Shown in pieces: positions 42,565 to 51,809 of a DNA stretch of 64,000 nt. A program made the translations under genes and the position numbers. The stretch is from Methanoculleus caldifontis (GTDB lineage Archaea; Halobacteriota; Methanomicrobia; Methanomicrobiales; Methanoculleaceae), in assembly GCF_032842345.1 (NCBI RefSeq), contig NZ_WBKO01000001.1, forward strand, positions 806,001 through 870,000, read 5' to 3'. The notes beneath the pieces are model-generated. The model saw only the letters and a list, made by a program, of their open reading frames with translations, ran no database searches and was not told where the DNA came from. The stretch's first letter is position 1, and each line of letters opens with the position of its first letter.

Positions 42565-43257
42565 TTAGAAGAGACTCGCCTCCGAGTACACCATAATCCG
42601 GTCCGAAAAGATCTCGAACGGCTTGATCTCGCGGGAGTGGGCCGACCGGCGCATCTTCACGACCTCGAGGGCGAGATGCACCTCCGTCAGCCCCGGCGAG
42701 CGGATGTAGCGGAGGAGGACCACCGCATCGGCGAGGTACTCGACGAGGCCGTACCGGCTCCCGTCCGGGTTCCCCGTCTCGGTCTCGCTTGTGATGATGA
42801 GCGTGCAGGCCTCGTCCCGCATCATCTCGATGAACGCGAACATCTCCTGCCGCCGGACGGATTCGTCCACGAAGAGCCCCTCAAAGAGCGATATCGGGTC
42901 GATGATCACCCGCGATGCCCCGGTGCTCCTGATGAGGGCAGGGAGCTCGCTCTTGATGCTGCTGATCGCGAGGTTGAAGTCGGTCGGGTCCAGCCGGAGG
43001 AGGTAGAGCCGGTCGCCGAACCCCTCCGTGTCCCATCCTTTCTGCGCCATGGTGGCGCGGAGGAGTTCCTCCCGCTCCTCGAGACTGATGTAGATCACCT
43101 TCTCCCCCCGCTTGATCCCTTCGTAGGCGAACTGGAGGGCAAATGTCGTCTTCCCGGTCCCGTAGGTGCCGACGATCGCGCAGATGCTCCGCTCGAGCAG
43201 CCCCCCAAGGAGCATCTCGTCGAGCCCCTCGACCCCGAACTTCACCCGGCCCTTCAT
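42565..43257 (-). CDS. KaiC-like RecA-superfamily ATPase
   Basis: 230 residues, one KaiC/RadA-like domain. It has KFGVEGLDEMLLGGL at the N-terminus, Walker A GTYGTGKTTFALQF, YISLEEREELLRATMAQKGW and Walker B SRVIIDPISLFEG. The C-terminus is as in archaeal KaiC-domain regulators and ArlH-type proteins. The start overlaps the stop of its partner gene (TGATG). Both lie opposite pilus-assembly genes, so control of the secretion ATPase, as ArlH does for ArlI, is the likely role (inference). Confidence 0.85.
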   Translation of the reverse strand: MKGRVKFGVEGLDEMLLGGLLERSICAIVGTYGTGKTTFALQFAYEGIKRGEKVIYISLEEREELLRATMAQKGWDTEGFGDRLYLLRLDPTDFNLAISSIKSELPALIRSTGASRVIIDPISLFEGLFVDESVRRQEMFAFIEMMRDEACTLIITSETETGNPDGSRYGLVEYLADAVVLLRYIRSPGLTEVHLALEVVKMRRSAHSREIKPFEIFSDRIMVYSEASLF

Positions 43258-44093
43258 CAGACCACCACCCTGATGTTGCGCACCTCAAACCCGCCCGCGG
43301 CCGAGATCTTCACCGAGAACTTCACGAGATCCTTGTCCTCGAGGCGGGGCATCACGCCCCGGAACTTCTCGAAGTGCATGACCCGCTGCCGGCGCTGCGC
43401 CCCGGTCTCCTCCCAGCGGAAGAGGAGCGTGGCGTCGACGCAGTCGGCGATCTCGAGCTCCTGAGACCGGGCCAGGATCCCGGAGGTGAGCAGGAGGTAG
43501 ACGGTGGTGTTCCAGCGCTTCGCCGCCCGCTGCAGCCCGCGCAGGAAGGCGATGAACGCGTGCCACCGGACGGGGTCCGTGAGCGGGGGGGCGATCTCGG
43601 TCAGCGAGTCGAGGACGATCAGGCCGTTTTTAGGGCACCCGTCGAGCACCCGGGCGACCTCGGCCAGGATGCTCCCGTTCTCCTTGCGCTGCTTCTTCTG
43701 GAGACGTTCGATGACGCTCCCCTCGCCGTACCAGTCCGGGGGGACGATGCTCGCATCGAAGTAGAGCTCCGAGAGGTCGTGAAAGGCGATCTCCTCGTCG
43801 AGCCGGCCGTAGAGCCCCGGGCTGAAGGAGAGGGCGATCTCCTTGAGGATATCCTCCCGCATCCGGGTGAACGTCACGTACGAGATCCTCTCCGGGACCA
43901 GGAGGCTCTCATCGGCCTTCACGCTCTCCCTCAGGGTAGAGAGATGCATGATCGAGGTCTGGACGAACTCGATGTTGCCGGCACCGTGTTCCCCGAGGAG
44001 CAGCACCGCCGATCCCGGCGGGACGCCACCGTCGAGGACGGGGTCGAGCGAGGTGATCCCTGTCGGCATCCGTAGCGGGAGGCGGTCTTGCAT
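43257..44093 (-). CDS. KaiC-like protein with degenerate Walker A
   Basis: 278 residues from the ATG at 44093. The domain begins PTGITSLDPVLDGGVPPGSAVLLLG, as in KaiC-like proteins, but the P-loop reads GEHGAGNIEF: Asn replaces the essential Lys and Ile replaces Ser/Thr. The Walker B-like strand NGLIVLDSLTEIAPP is kept. It probably does not hydrolyse ATP and may pair with the intact KaiC-like protein encoded next. A TATA element at 44099-44108 sits so close to this ATG that the start could instead be the ATG at 44066 (MPTGITS). Confidence 0.8.
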   Translation of the reverse strand: MQDRLPLRMPTGITSLDPVLDGGVPPGSAVLLLGEHGAGNIEFVQTSIMHLSTLRESVKADESLLVPERISYVTFTRMREDILKEIALSFSPGLYGRLDEEIAFHDLSELYFDASIVPPDWYGEGSVIERLQKKQRKENGSILAEVARVLDGCPKNGLIVLDSLTEIAPPLTDPVRWHAFIAFLRGLQRAAKRWNTTVYLLLTSGILARSQELEIADCVDATLLFRWEETGAQRRQRVMHFEKFRGVMPRLEDKDLVKFSVKISAAGGFEVRNIRVVV

Positions 44094-44188
44094 GGATACG
44101 TTATATATGTGAATAGCGGTTAAAGCGTTGCGGTCTCCCTCGATATCACTGGAAGTTATCGCCATTGGGGGCATATCCTGCCAGAAAC

Positions 44189-44200
44189 GCAGATTTATAT
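44189..44200 (+). promoter_or_regulatory. Candidate TATA box for the pilus-like ATPase operon
   Basis: AGATTTATATGG lies about 80 bp before the ATG at 44276. A second element, CGTTATATATG at 44098-44108, reads better toward the KaiC-like genes. The gap between the divergent operons is about 180 bp. Confidence 0.4.
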
Positions 44201-44275
44201 GGATGCCGGTTCACATCACGTATAGTCATACGCGGTCTCTCCTGTCCGGGTCCGGGCAGGTGGTCGGGGTTAACA

Positions 44276-45964
44276 ATGCGGGTCACGGAGCAGATGCAGG
44301 GCACGGCCGGGGATCCGGCGACGGGGGGGAACGCTACGGGCGCGTCTTCAGGGCAGGAAGGGCCAACGCTCCCTCCCGCTCTTGCCGCCCTCCTGGAGCG
44401 GGCCCTCTCCTTCCGGAAGAGCGCCGAGGCTCCGGACGCCTACGACCCCGCGGTCCACGGCAGCCTCGTGGAGGCGGCGGTCTCGCCGCCGTACGAGGAG
44501 CTTGACCGCTACTGGATCCGCGAAGGCCTCTCGCTCGCGATCGTCGCCCGCAACATCCAGACGAACCAGGCCGAATACCTCCTCTTCGAACCGGTCCTCT
44601 CGGAGTTCGAGTACGAACTCCTGGAGCGGCTCTTTGACGACCTCCGCGACGTCCTGATCCTCGACGATCAGGACCTGGCCGCCGACCGCCGGCTGGTCCT
44701 CTCCAGGAAGACACAGGACCTGCTCACGGAATACGGCCTCGTCCTCGACGACGCCACGACCTTCAAACTCCGCTACTACCTCGAACGCAACTTCCTCGGC
44801 TGGTCGCGCATCGACGCGCTGATGAAGGATCCCAATATCGAGGATATCTCCTGCGACGGTACCCGTATACCGCTCTTCCTGTACCACCGGAGGCACCAGA
44901 ACATCAAGACGAACATCCTCTTTGACGAGACGGCCTTAAACTCGCTCGCGATCGCGCTCGCCCAGCGTTCCGGCAAGCACGTCTCGATAGGGAGCCCGCT
45001 CGTGGACGCGACCCTCCCCGACGGCTCACGGCTGCAGCTCACCTTCGGCAGCGAGGTCACCACCCGGGGCACCTCGTTCACGATCCGCAAGTTCCGTGAA
45101 GCCCCGTTCACGCCTGTCGAACTGATGGAGACGAAGACCTTCGACGTCGACCAGCTCGTCTACTTCTGGATGGCGATCGAGAACAACAAGAGCCTCCTCT
45201 TCATCGGCGGCACCGCGTCGGGGAAGACCACGTCGCTCAACGCGGTCGCCCTCTTCATCCCCCCGCTCGCAAAGATCGTCTCCATCGAGGATACCCGCGA
45301 GATCACGCTCAACCACGAGAACTGGGTCGCGAGCGTCACGCGCGAAGCGGTAGCCGAGGGTCTCGGCGCCACCATCGGGATGTTCGATCTCCTCAAAGCC
45401 GCGATGCGGCAGCGCCCCGAGTACATCCTGGTCGGCGAGGTCCGGGGGAACGAGGCCCAGACCCTCTTCCAGGCGATGAACACCGGGCACACGACGTTCT
45501 CCACCATGCACGCCGGCGGCGTCGACGCCGCGATCCACCGCCTGGAGAACGCACCCCTCAACGTGCCGAGAAACATGCTCCAGGCCCTCGACGTCATATC
45601 CGTCCAGGCGCTCACCCACCGGGGGCGCGACCGCGTCCGGCGGTGCCGGGAGATCGTCGAACTCGCCGGGATCGACCCGATCACCGGCAACCTCCAGGTG
45701 AACACGGTCTACGAGTACAACCCCATCCCCGACACCTTCTCCTACTCCGGGCGGTCGCGGATCTACGCCGAGATCATGGAATACCGGGGCTGGAGCCGGG
45801 CCCGGCTGAATGAGGAACTGGGACTACGGCGTTCCGTCCTCCTCGCGATGCACGAGCAGGAGATCAGGGACTACCGGGTGGTCGCCCGGATCATCCAGGC
45901 CTTCACCATCGACCGCGACCGGGTGCTCGCCTCGCTCGACAACCTCCGCGGGTTGATCCGGTGA
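44276..45964 (+). CDS. Type II/IV secretion-type ATPase (archaeal pilus or ArlI-like)
   Basis: 562 residues from the ATG at 44276; the TTG at 44165 lies before the likely promoter. The N-terminal about 60 residues are Gly/Ala-rich. The N-terminal domain includes RYYLERNFLGWSRIDALMKDPNIEDISCDG. The catalytic domain has Walker A LFIGGTASGKTTSLNA, the Asp box SIEDTREITL, Walker B ILVGEVRGNEA and the His box TGHTTFSTMHAG. It is the assembly motor of an archaeal type IV pilus-like machine. The stop overlaps the membrane-protein gene (GTGA). Confidence 0.93.
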   Translation: MRVTEQMQGTAGDPATGGNATGASSGQEGPTLPPALAALLERALSFRKSAEAPDAYDPAVHGSLVEAAVSPPYEELDRYWIREGLSLAIVARNIQTNQAEYLLFEPVLSEFEYELLERLFDDLRDVLILDDQDLAADRRLVLSRKTQDLLTEYGLVLDDATTFKLRYYLERNFLGWSRIDALMKDPNIEDISCDGTRIPLFLYHRRHQNIKTNILFDETALNSLAIALAQRSGKHVSIGSPLVDATLPDGSRLQLTFGSEVTTRGTSFTIRKFREAPFTPVELMETKTFDVDQLVYFWMAIENNKSLLFIGGTASGKTTSLNAVALFIPPLAKIVSIEDTREITLNHENWVASVTREAVAEGLGATIGMFDLLKAAMRQRPEYILVGEVRGNEAQTLFQAMNTGHTTFSTMHAGGVDAAIHRLENAPLNVPRNMLQALDVISVQALTHRGRDRVRRCREIVELAGIDPITGNLQVNTVYEYNPIPDTFSYSGRSRIYAEIMEYRGWSRARLNEELGLRRSVLLAMHEQEIRDYRVVARIIQAFTIDRDRVLASLDNLRGLIR

Positions 45965-47901
45965 CGCTGTCCGTCCGCGCGCGGGCCCGCCGCCTCGTCC
46001 ACCGCCTGGCGGAGCGCGACCCCGTCCGCTACCGGGGCCTCCACGAAGACCTCGTTGCGGCGAACCTCGGGGTCACCCTCGACCGCTACCTCCTGCGGAT
46101 GTTCCTGACTTCCGGGCTCTTCGGTCTCTTCTGCGCCCTTGCAGCCTTCCTCGCGATGCGCTTCTCGCTTCTCCCGCGTGTGAACATCGGTGTATACAAC
46201 GTCTTCTCCCTTCACCTTCCGGCGTTCATCCAGGCGGAGCCCGCGATCGGGGCCCTTCAGGCCGCCATGTGCGTATCCGTCTTCGGGGTTGCCGCCTATG
46301 CGGCCGGCGTCTTCTTCCTGCGCTACCCGTCCCTGGTGAAGAAGAACCGGGAGACCCGGATCAACCTGCTGCTCCATCACGCCGTCGCCTACATGTACGC
46401 CATGCGCCAGGGGGGAGCGGAGATGATGGCGGTCTTCCGGGCGATCGGCGAGAGCTCGGCGGTCTACGGCGAAGCCTCCCACGAGTTCCGCCGGGTCGTC
46501 CGGGACGCCGACTACTTCGGCTACGACGTGATCACGGCCCTCCGGCACCTGCAGGAGACGACTCCGTCGGAGAAACTCCGGGAGTTCGTCCAGGACCTCG
46601 TCTCCGTGGTCGAGAGCGGGGGGGATATGCTCGCTTTTCTCGAGACCCGGGTGCGCACCTACCAGGAGGAGGCCCGGTTCGAGCAGAAGACTTTCCTCTC
46701 GACGCTTCAACTGGTCGCCGAGGCCTACGTGACGCTCTTCGTCGCCGGCCCGCTCTTCATCATCATCGTCATGGTCGTCATGGGCTTCATGAGCAGTACG
46801 CCCATCCTGCAGCTCTCGGTCGTCATCTACCTCCTGGTCCCGGTCGGCTCGCTCTTCTTCATCCTCTTCCTCGACACGATCTCCATCAAGAGCGAAGGAA
46901 TCGAGCGGTACACCGAAGCCCGATGGCTCCGCGAGTTCGACGACGTCCGGGTCGAAGAGCGGACCGGCGACGAACCGTTCGTCCGGCAGCTTGCCCGCTA
47001 CGACCGGATCCGCAGCCTCCGGACCTTCCTGCGCCATCCCCTCCGGGCGTTCCTGGTCGAGCCGAACAGAACGTTCTACGTGACGGTCCCGGTCGCGCTC
47101 GTATACGTTCTCCTCGCCTTCCTCGCAACCCCGCGCTATACGGACATCGAGGTGCTGATCGACGTCCTCGACGACCACCTGATCGTGGCGCTCCTGATCG
47201 TCCTCGCCCCCTTCGGCATCTTCCATAGGTCCTGGCAGAAGAAGGTGATGGGGCTTGAGGCGGCTATCCCCGAATTTCTCAACCGCCTCTCCGGGATAAA
47301 CCAGGTGGGCCTGACGCTCGCGCAGGCGATCACGATCGTGGTGAAGGCCGACCTCGGGATCCTGACCTACGAGATCCGGAAAGTCAAACGCGACATCGAA
47401 TGGGGCGCGAGCGTCCAGGATGCGCTCGTGCGGTTCGAGGAACGGATACGCACCCCCACCATCGCGCGTGCGGTCACCCTGATCACGACGGCGAGCCGGA
47501 TGACCGGGAACATCGGGGAGGTCCTCAACATCGCCGCACGCGACGCGGCGATGTCGGAGACCCTCAAGCGCGAGCGGCAGGGGGAGATGTTCATCTACGT
47601 CGCCATCGTCTACCTGGTCTTCACGGTCTTCATCTTCGTCGTGGCCGTCATCCAGTCCCAGTTCCTCACCGTGCTCGCCGGGGTCGACGCACCGGCCGCC
47701 GCCGGGATCTCCGGCAGTTTCACGTTTGGGAACGCTCCCATCGCGACCTTCGAGCGTCTTCTCTTCCACGCCTGCCTCATCCAGGCGCTCTTCTCGGGCC
47801 TGATCGCCGGGGAGATGGGAGAGGGGTCGCTCCGGGCGGGGGTCAAACATGCGGCCGCGATGGTCGGCATCGCGTTCGTGATCTTCACCATATTCCTGTA
47901 A
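45961..47901 (+). CDS. Pilus assembly membrane platform protein (T2SSF/TadC/ArlJ-like)
   Basis: 646 residues with about nine TM segments and two T2SSF-type cytoplasmic modules, at about 140-260 (AYMYAMRQGGAEMMAVFRAI, then VVESGGDMLAFLETR) and about 430-545 (FLNRLSGINQVGLTLAQAI, then ASRMTGNIGEVLNIAARDA). It forms the inner platform on which the ATPase acts. A GTG start overlaps the ATPase stop by 4 bp. No pilin with a class III signal peptide, and no prepilin peptidase, is seen in this window, so the filament subunits lie elsewhere. Confidence 0.93.
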   Translation: MTLSVRARARRLVHRLAERDPVRYRGLHEDLVAANLGVTLDRYLLRMFLTSGLFGLFCALAAFLAMRFSLLPRVNIGVYNVFSLHLPAFIQAEPAIGALQAAMCVSVFGVAAYAAGVFFLRYPSLVKKNRETRINLLLHHAVAYMYAMRQGGAEMMAVFRAIGESSAVYGEASHEFRRVVRDADYFGYDVITALRHLQETTPSEKLREFVQDLVSVVESGGDMLAFLETRVRTYQEEARFEQKTFLSTLQLVAEAYVTLFVAGPLFIIIVMVVMGFMSSTPILQLSVVIYLLVPVGSLFFILFLDTISIKSEGIERYTEARWLREFDDVRVEERTGDEPFVRQLARYDRIRSLRTFLRHPLRAFLVEPNRTFYVTVPVALVYVLLAFLATPRYTDIEVLIDVLDDHLIVALLIVLAPFGIFHRSWQKKVMGLEAAIPEFLNRLSGINQVGLTLAQAITIVVKADLGILTYEIRKVKRDIEWGASVQDALVRFEERIRTPTIARAVTLITTASRMTGNIGEVLNIAARDAAMSETLKRERQGEMFIYVAIVYLVFTVFIFVVAVIQSQFLTVLAGVDAPAAAGISGSFTFGNAPIATFERLLFHACLIQALFSGLIAGEMGEGSLRAGVKHAAAMVGIAFVIFTIFL

Positions 47902-47960
47902 GACCGGCCGCGATAGGATTTTATATCCTTCACCTCCCACCTCTCTCGCGGTGATGCCAG

Positions 47961-48116
47961 ATGTGTACAGTCGGTGGACCTGTCGATATCGAGTTCGATG
48001 ATGATCGGGTGAAAGGCAAGAACTACCGCTGCAAGGAGTGCGGTGAGAAGTTCAAGGGCGTCGGGAAGCGGCCCATGTGCCCGAGCTGCCAGTCGGAAGA
48101 TGTCGAGGAAGCCTGA
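47961..48116 (+). CDS. Small zinc-ribbon protein
   Basis: 51 residues with two CxxC knuckles (YRCKECGEKFKG and PMCPSCQSEDV), which together bind one zinc as in rubredoxin-like ribbons. An acidic N-terminus (VDIEFDDDRVKG) precedes them. The gene overlaps the next one by 17 bp in another frame. The role is unknown; such ribbons often act as nucleic-acid or protein adaptors. Confidence 0.75.
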   Translation: MCTVGGPVDIEFDDDRVKGKNYRCKECGEKFKGVGKRPMCPSCQSEDVEEA

Positions 48117-48633
48117 AGGCGGCGCGTCCGGGGGCTCTCCCGCAGGAAAGGGGGAGCCTGTCCCCCTCGGCGACGAACTCCTCCTCATCCGGGGGGAGCG
48201 CTCTTTTCTGCTCGTCGGGAAAGCCGGTTCCCGGTTTCCCCTCTGCATCGAGACCCCCGACGACGAGTACTGCCTCGCGGTCGACCCCGACGATCTGGTC
48301 GCCGTCTCGATGCCCGAGGGCGGCCCGGTCGAGCAGGCCCGCATGATGCTTGAGCTGGTCCGGCGATACCATATCCCGCTCGTCGTCCTCCCTAAAGATC
48401 ATCCGGGATCGAAAAGGTTATCGATGGTCGTCTCGGTCGCCCCGGAGATCCACCTCTCCTGCGATATCCGGCGGGGGACCCACCCCGAGCAGCACCTCCT
48501 CTGCTCTTCGGGGGAATTGACCGGACTCTCGCTTGCCGGGATTCCCGGGGGCGTTCTCTTAAAACACCTCCCCGATGGGGCGATGGTCAGGTATCTGGAT
48601 GCGGAGAACTCCTCAGCGGACAAACAACAATAA
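48100..48633 (+). CDS. Conserved hypothetical protein, function unknown
   Basis: 177 residues from the ATG at 48100, inside the end of the zinc-ribbon gene. The first about 25 residues are Gly-rich. The remainder alternates strands and helices (ELLLIRGERSFLLVGKAG, DDEYCLAVDPDDLVAVSMPE, ARMMLELVRRYHIPLVVLPK, LSMVVSVAPEIHLSCDIRRG). No TM segment and no motif I recognise. The final codons overlap the TATA box of the ATP synthase operon. The coding pattern is strong, so the gene is real. Cotranscription with the pilus genes is possible, as the gap to them is 59 bp plus the zinc ribbon. Confidence 0.7.
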   Translation: MSRKPEGGASGGSPAGKGEPVPLGDELLLIRGERSFLLVGKAGSRFPLCIETPDDEYCLAVDPDDLVAVSMPEGGPVEQARMMLELVRRYHIPLVVLPKDHPGSKRLSMVVSVAPEIHLSCDIRRGTHPEQHLLCSSGELTGLSLAGIPGGVLLKHLPDGAMVRYLDAENSSADKQQ

Positions 48634-48639
48634 ATATAT
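48630..48639 (+). promoter_or_regulatory. TATA box of the A-ATP synthase operon
   Basis: ATAAATATAT overlaps the stop codon of the preceding gene and lies about 50 bp before the atpH ATG. The leader contains AAGGAGG (48673-48679). No other strong promoter is seen down to pgk, which fits a single nine-gene transcript. Confidence 0.65.
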
Positions 48640-48684
48640 GCCCAATTTCATCAAATATTCATACGCCGTGAGAAGGAGGGTTTG

Positions 48685-49014
48685 ATGAAGACCGATGTCC
48701 TGAAGAGCATCAGGGAAACTGAAGAAGAGTATCAGGCGATGATCCGTGATGCGCAGGCCGCGAGGAAGAAGAGCCTTGCGGATGCCGAGCAGGAGGCTGA
48801 GAGCCTGGTCCTGAAGGCACAGAGTGATGCCGGGGATTACAGGAATCAGCGTCTCGTGGAGGCACGGGCAGAAGCCCGGCGCAGATACGAAGGGATCGTC
48901 AAGGAGGGTGAAGCGCGCGCAGATACCCTGAAACAGCAGGGGAACAAGAACCTTGCACGAGCCGTGGACGCTGTCGTCGCACGGTTTAAGGAGCAGGTGC
49001 ATGTTAAGGCCTGA
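48685..49014 (+). CDS. atpH: A-type ATP synthase subunit H
   Basis: 109 residues, highly charged and helical (EEEYQAMIRDAQAARKKSLA, then EARRRYEGIVKEGEARADTL). It is a coiled-coil peripheral-stalk subunit that pairs with subunit E. The ATG at 48685 has AAGGAGG upstream. It is first of the ATP synthase operon, the normal position in methanogens. Confidence 0.9.
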   Translation: MKTDVLKSIRETEEEYQAMIRDAQAARKKSLADAEQEAESLVLKAQSDAGDYRNQRLVEARAEARRRYEGIVKEGEARADTLKQQGNKNLARAVDAVVARFKEQVHVKA

Positions 49015-50944
49015 ACGGATGCGCCGGCTGCTCATCGCGGCCCCGAAGGGTGAGATCGAGACCATCATCAGAGAGCTCTACCGCCACAACGTCTACCACA
49101 TCGAGGACTTTGTACCGGAGAGCTCGTCTCCTGAGGCGCTCTCGATCGGCCACCCGTTACCGGAGGCAAGCGATGCGGCTTCGGCGCTCATTAAGGTCAG
49201 AGTAATCGAGAATGCGTGCGGGATAGACCCGGAGAACGTAGAAACCAGAACAAAGCTCCCTGCGTCGAAAGTCAGGGCGATGATCCGGACGGATCTTCCC
49301 GCCATCCAGAAGGAGGCCGAGGATCTTATCGCTTCGCGCTCGAGACTGGAGGCGCGGCAGAAGGAGCACGAGCAGCGCGTAAAGGAGCTTGAACCGTTTG
49401 CCGCGGTTCCCCTGGATCTGGAGCTCTACCGCGGATACCTGCGGTTTACCGTCTTTACCGGTCATATCACGCACGATGTCGTCATCGACGTCCCCCACGA
49501 GAAATATTTTTCCGACAAGGTGGACGGCAACATGATCGTCGTCATGGTGCAAAACGAGCACCGCGAGCAGGTCGAGCGGACCCTTCTCGACGCCGGGTTC
49601 CAGGCGATCCCGGTTCCGGACGAGACAGGTTCTCCCGACGAGCGCCGGAAAGCCCATGCAGAAGAGGCCCGGCGGCTCGGTGACGAGATTGCTGCGGTCA
49701 ACGGAAAGATTGCAGGGATCCGCGAGAGGCACGCCGACTTCCTGGTAGCATGCGATGAACTACTCACGGCTGACGTAGAGCGGGCGGAAGCCCCGTTGCG
49801 GTTTGCTACCACGGAAGAGACCTTCATCACCGAAGGCTGGGTGCCTGAAGACCGGGCCGACAGGATCCAGGAAGCACTGGAGAGAGCGACGAACGGCCGG
49901 ATCTACATCGAGAAGATGGAAGTCGAGGACGACACCGCGGTTCCGGTGGAGTACCAGAACCCGTCGTTCGCCTCGCCGACGCAGATGCTCATGGACGTCT
50001 ATGCGCGGCCCCGCTACTCCGAGATCGATCCGACGCTGATGGTAGCCATCGTGTTCCCCATCTTCTTCGGCATGATCCTCGGCGACGTGGGCTACGGAGC
50101 CATCCTGCTTGGACTGAGCCTTGGGCTGCGGAAATTCCTGAAGGGCGACGGCGCAAAAAACCTCCTCAACGTGCTCGGTGTCGCAAGCATCTCAAGTATC
50201 ATCTTCGGCGTACTCTACAGTGAGTTCCTGGGATTCTCGCTCCCGTGGGCGCCGCTGATCTTCTCCCGACACCTCAACATAGGAGGCCACGCGGGAGGGC
50301 ACGGCCCGCAGGTAGCCGAACTCATGATCCTCGCGATCTGGATCGGTATTCTGCACATCACGCTCGGGCGCATCCTCGGGATGCTCAATGCACGGAGACT
50401 CTATCACGGGAGACACGCAACAAAGGCGGTCATCGCGAACGCCGGCTGGCTCGGCGCCATGTGGGGTATCATCCTCATCATCTGGGCGTTCTATGCCCTG
50501 CCGATGATGCCCGACCTGACAGGTTCCGCTATTACCCTTCCGCTGGGCGTCGTACTCCTCGTTGGAGGCGTCATCGGAATCGCTCAGGAGAATGCGCTTG
50601 AGATCGTCGAGATCCCGACGATCATCAGCCACGTGTTATCCTACGCCCGTCTTGTGGCGGTGGGCTTATCCTCGGTCGCAATCGCGATGGTGGTCAACTA
50701 CATCGCGATCGGCATGATGATCGAGCCCCAGCTTGAAGCGATCACCCCGGTCGGCGTGATCCTCATCATCGTCGGCATTCTCGTCTTCCTGATGGGGCAC
50801 ATGCTGAACACGGCACTCGGCCTCCTCGGTGGCGGTCTGCACTCGATTCGTCTTCACTATGTTGAGTTCTTCACCAAGTTCTACAAAGGTGGAGGCAAAA
50901 AGTACAATCCATTCGGTATGAAATCGAAGTTTACGGAGGAATAA
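49001..50944 (+). CDS. atpI: A-type ATP synthase subunit I (a)
   Basis: 647 residues from the ATG at 49001, overlapping atpH by 14 bp and preceded by AAGGAGCAGG. The N-terminal about 340 residues are soluble and coiled-coil. The C-terminal half has seven to eight TM helices, including [20 protein letters not shown], and the half-channel helix [20 protein letters not shown] with the essential Arg. It forms the ion path beside the K ring. Confidence 0.95.
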   Translation: MLRPERMRRLLIAAPKGEIETIIRELYRHNVYHIEDFVPESSSPEALSIGHPLPEASDAASALIKVRVIENACGIDPENVETRTKLPASKVRAMIRTDLPAIQKEAEDLIASRSRLEARQKEHEQRVKELEPFAAVPLDLELYRGYLRFTVFTGHITHDVVIDVPHEKYFSDKVDGNMIVVMVQNEHREQVERTLLDAGFQAIPVPDETGSPDERRKAHAEEARRLGDEIAAVNGKIAGIRERHADFLVACDELLTADVERAEAPLRFATTEETFITEGWVPEDRADRIQEALERATNGRIYIEKMEVEDDTAVPVEYQNPSFASPTQMLMDVYARPRYSEIDPTLMVAIVFPIFFGMILGDVGYGAILLGLSLGLRKFLKGDGAKNLLNVLGVASISSIIFGVLYSEFLGFSLPWAPLIFSRHLNIGGHAGGHGPQVAELMILAIWIGILHITLGRILGMLNARRLYHGRHATKAVIANAGWLGAMWGIILIIWAFYALPMMPDLTGSAITLPLGVVLLVGGVIGIAQENALEIVEIPTIISHVLSYARLVAVGLSSVAIAMVVNYIAIGMMIEPQLEAITPVGVILIIVGILVFLMGHMLNTALGLLGGGLHSIRLHYVEFFTKFYKGGGKKYNPFGMKSKFTEE

Positions 50945-50948
50945 GAAA

Positions 50949-51206
50949 ATGGTAGATTTTGGCACAGCAGAACTGACCCTTGAAATGATTCAGGCATCGC
51001 AGTTGGGAATGAGAGCAGTCGGCGCAGGCCTCGCAGTAGGTCTGACCGGTGTCGGCACCGGCCTTGCTGAGATGGGTATCGGTGCGGCCGCAGTCGGTGC
51101 AACCGCAGAGAACAGGGACATGTTTGGTCTCGCACTGCTCTTCACGGTCATTCCGGAAACCATCGTCATCTTCGGTCTTGTGGTTGCACTGCTGCTTCTG
51201 TTCTGA
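50949..51206 (+). CDS. atpK: A-type ATP synthase subunit K (c ring)
   Basis: 85 residues forming one TM hairpin. The glycine-rich first helix is [20 protein letters not shown]. The second carries the ion-binding Glu in [20 protein letters not shown]. Whether Na+ or H+ is the coupling ion cannot be settled by eye. The gene is strongly translated by the look of its unusually favourable codons. Confidence 0.95.
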   Translation: MVDFGTAELTLEMIQASQLGMRAVGAGLAVGLTGVGTGLAEMGIGAAAVGATAENRDMFGLALLFTVIPETIVIFGLVVALLLLF

Positions 51207-51217
51207 TGGAGTGAACC

Positions 51218-51796
51218 ATGGGACTCGAAGCAGTTGTCAACGAGATCCGGGAGAAAGGGCGAAGGGAGGTCGAGGCGATCCGGGCAGAGGGCCGGGCCGA
51301 CGTCGAGGAGATCCTGAAGGACGCACAGGCCCGCGCCGCCGGGATCAAGTCTTCGGCAAACGAGGAGGCAGAGCGGACGGCCGCCTACCTCATCAACCAG
51401 GAGGCCTCGGCAGCAAACCTCGTCGTCAAGCGACAGGTCTTGAACGCCCAGAAGACGCTCCTCGATCAGGTCTATTCGGCCTCGCTCGCCGCTGTCGGTG
51501 ATCTGCCTGCTGAGTTCCACGAAAAGGCGCTCACAGAGCTGTTGAAGAGAGCGGCAAAGGAGATCAAGAAGGGTGTCGTCCATGTGAACGAGCGGGATAC
51601 GGCGGTCGTCGAGAAGATCCTCGGCCAGACCAAGTCCCTCTCGGGCTACAGCGTGGGCAAGCCGGCCGCGATCCCCGGCGGTATCATCGTCGAGAGCATC
51701 GACGGCGCTCTGCAGATCGACTACAGTTACCGCACGTTCCTGGACGAGATCTGGGAATCCGGCCTGAAGGACGCGTCAGAGATCCTGTTTACATGA
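51218..51796 (+). CDS. atpE: A-type ATP synthase subunit E
   Basis: 192 residues. A long N-terminal helix (VVNEIREKGRREVEAIRAEG) forms the peripheral stalk with subunit H. The globular C-terminus (GKPAAIPGGIIVESIDGALQ, SYRTFLDEIWESGLKDASEI) contacts the catalytic head. The standard order K-E-C is kept. Confidence 0.93.
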   Translation: MGLEAVVNEIREKGRREVEAIRAEGRADVEEILKDAQARAAGIKSSANEEAERTAAYLINQEASAANLVVKRQVLNAQKTLLDQVYSASLAAVGDLPAEFHEKALTELLKRAAKEIKKGVVHVNERDTAVVEKILGQTKSLSGYSVGKPAAIPGGIIVESIDGALQIDYSYRTFLDEIWESGLKDASEILFT

Positions 51797-51809
51797 GGAG
51801 GGTTCATAC

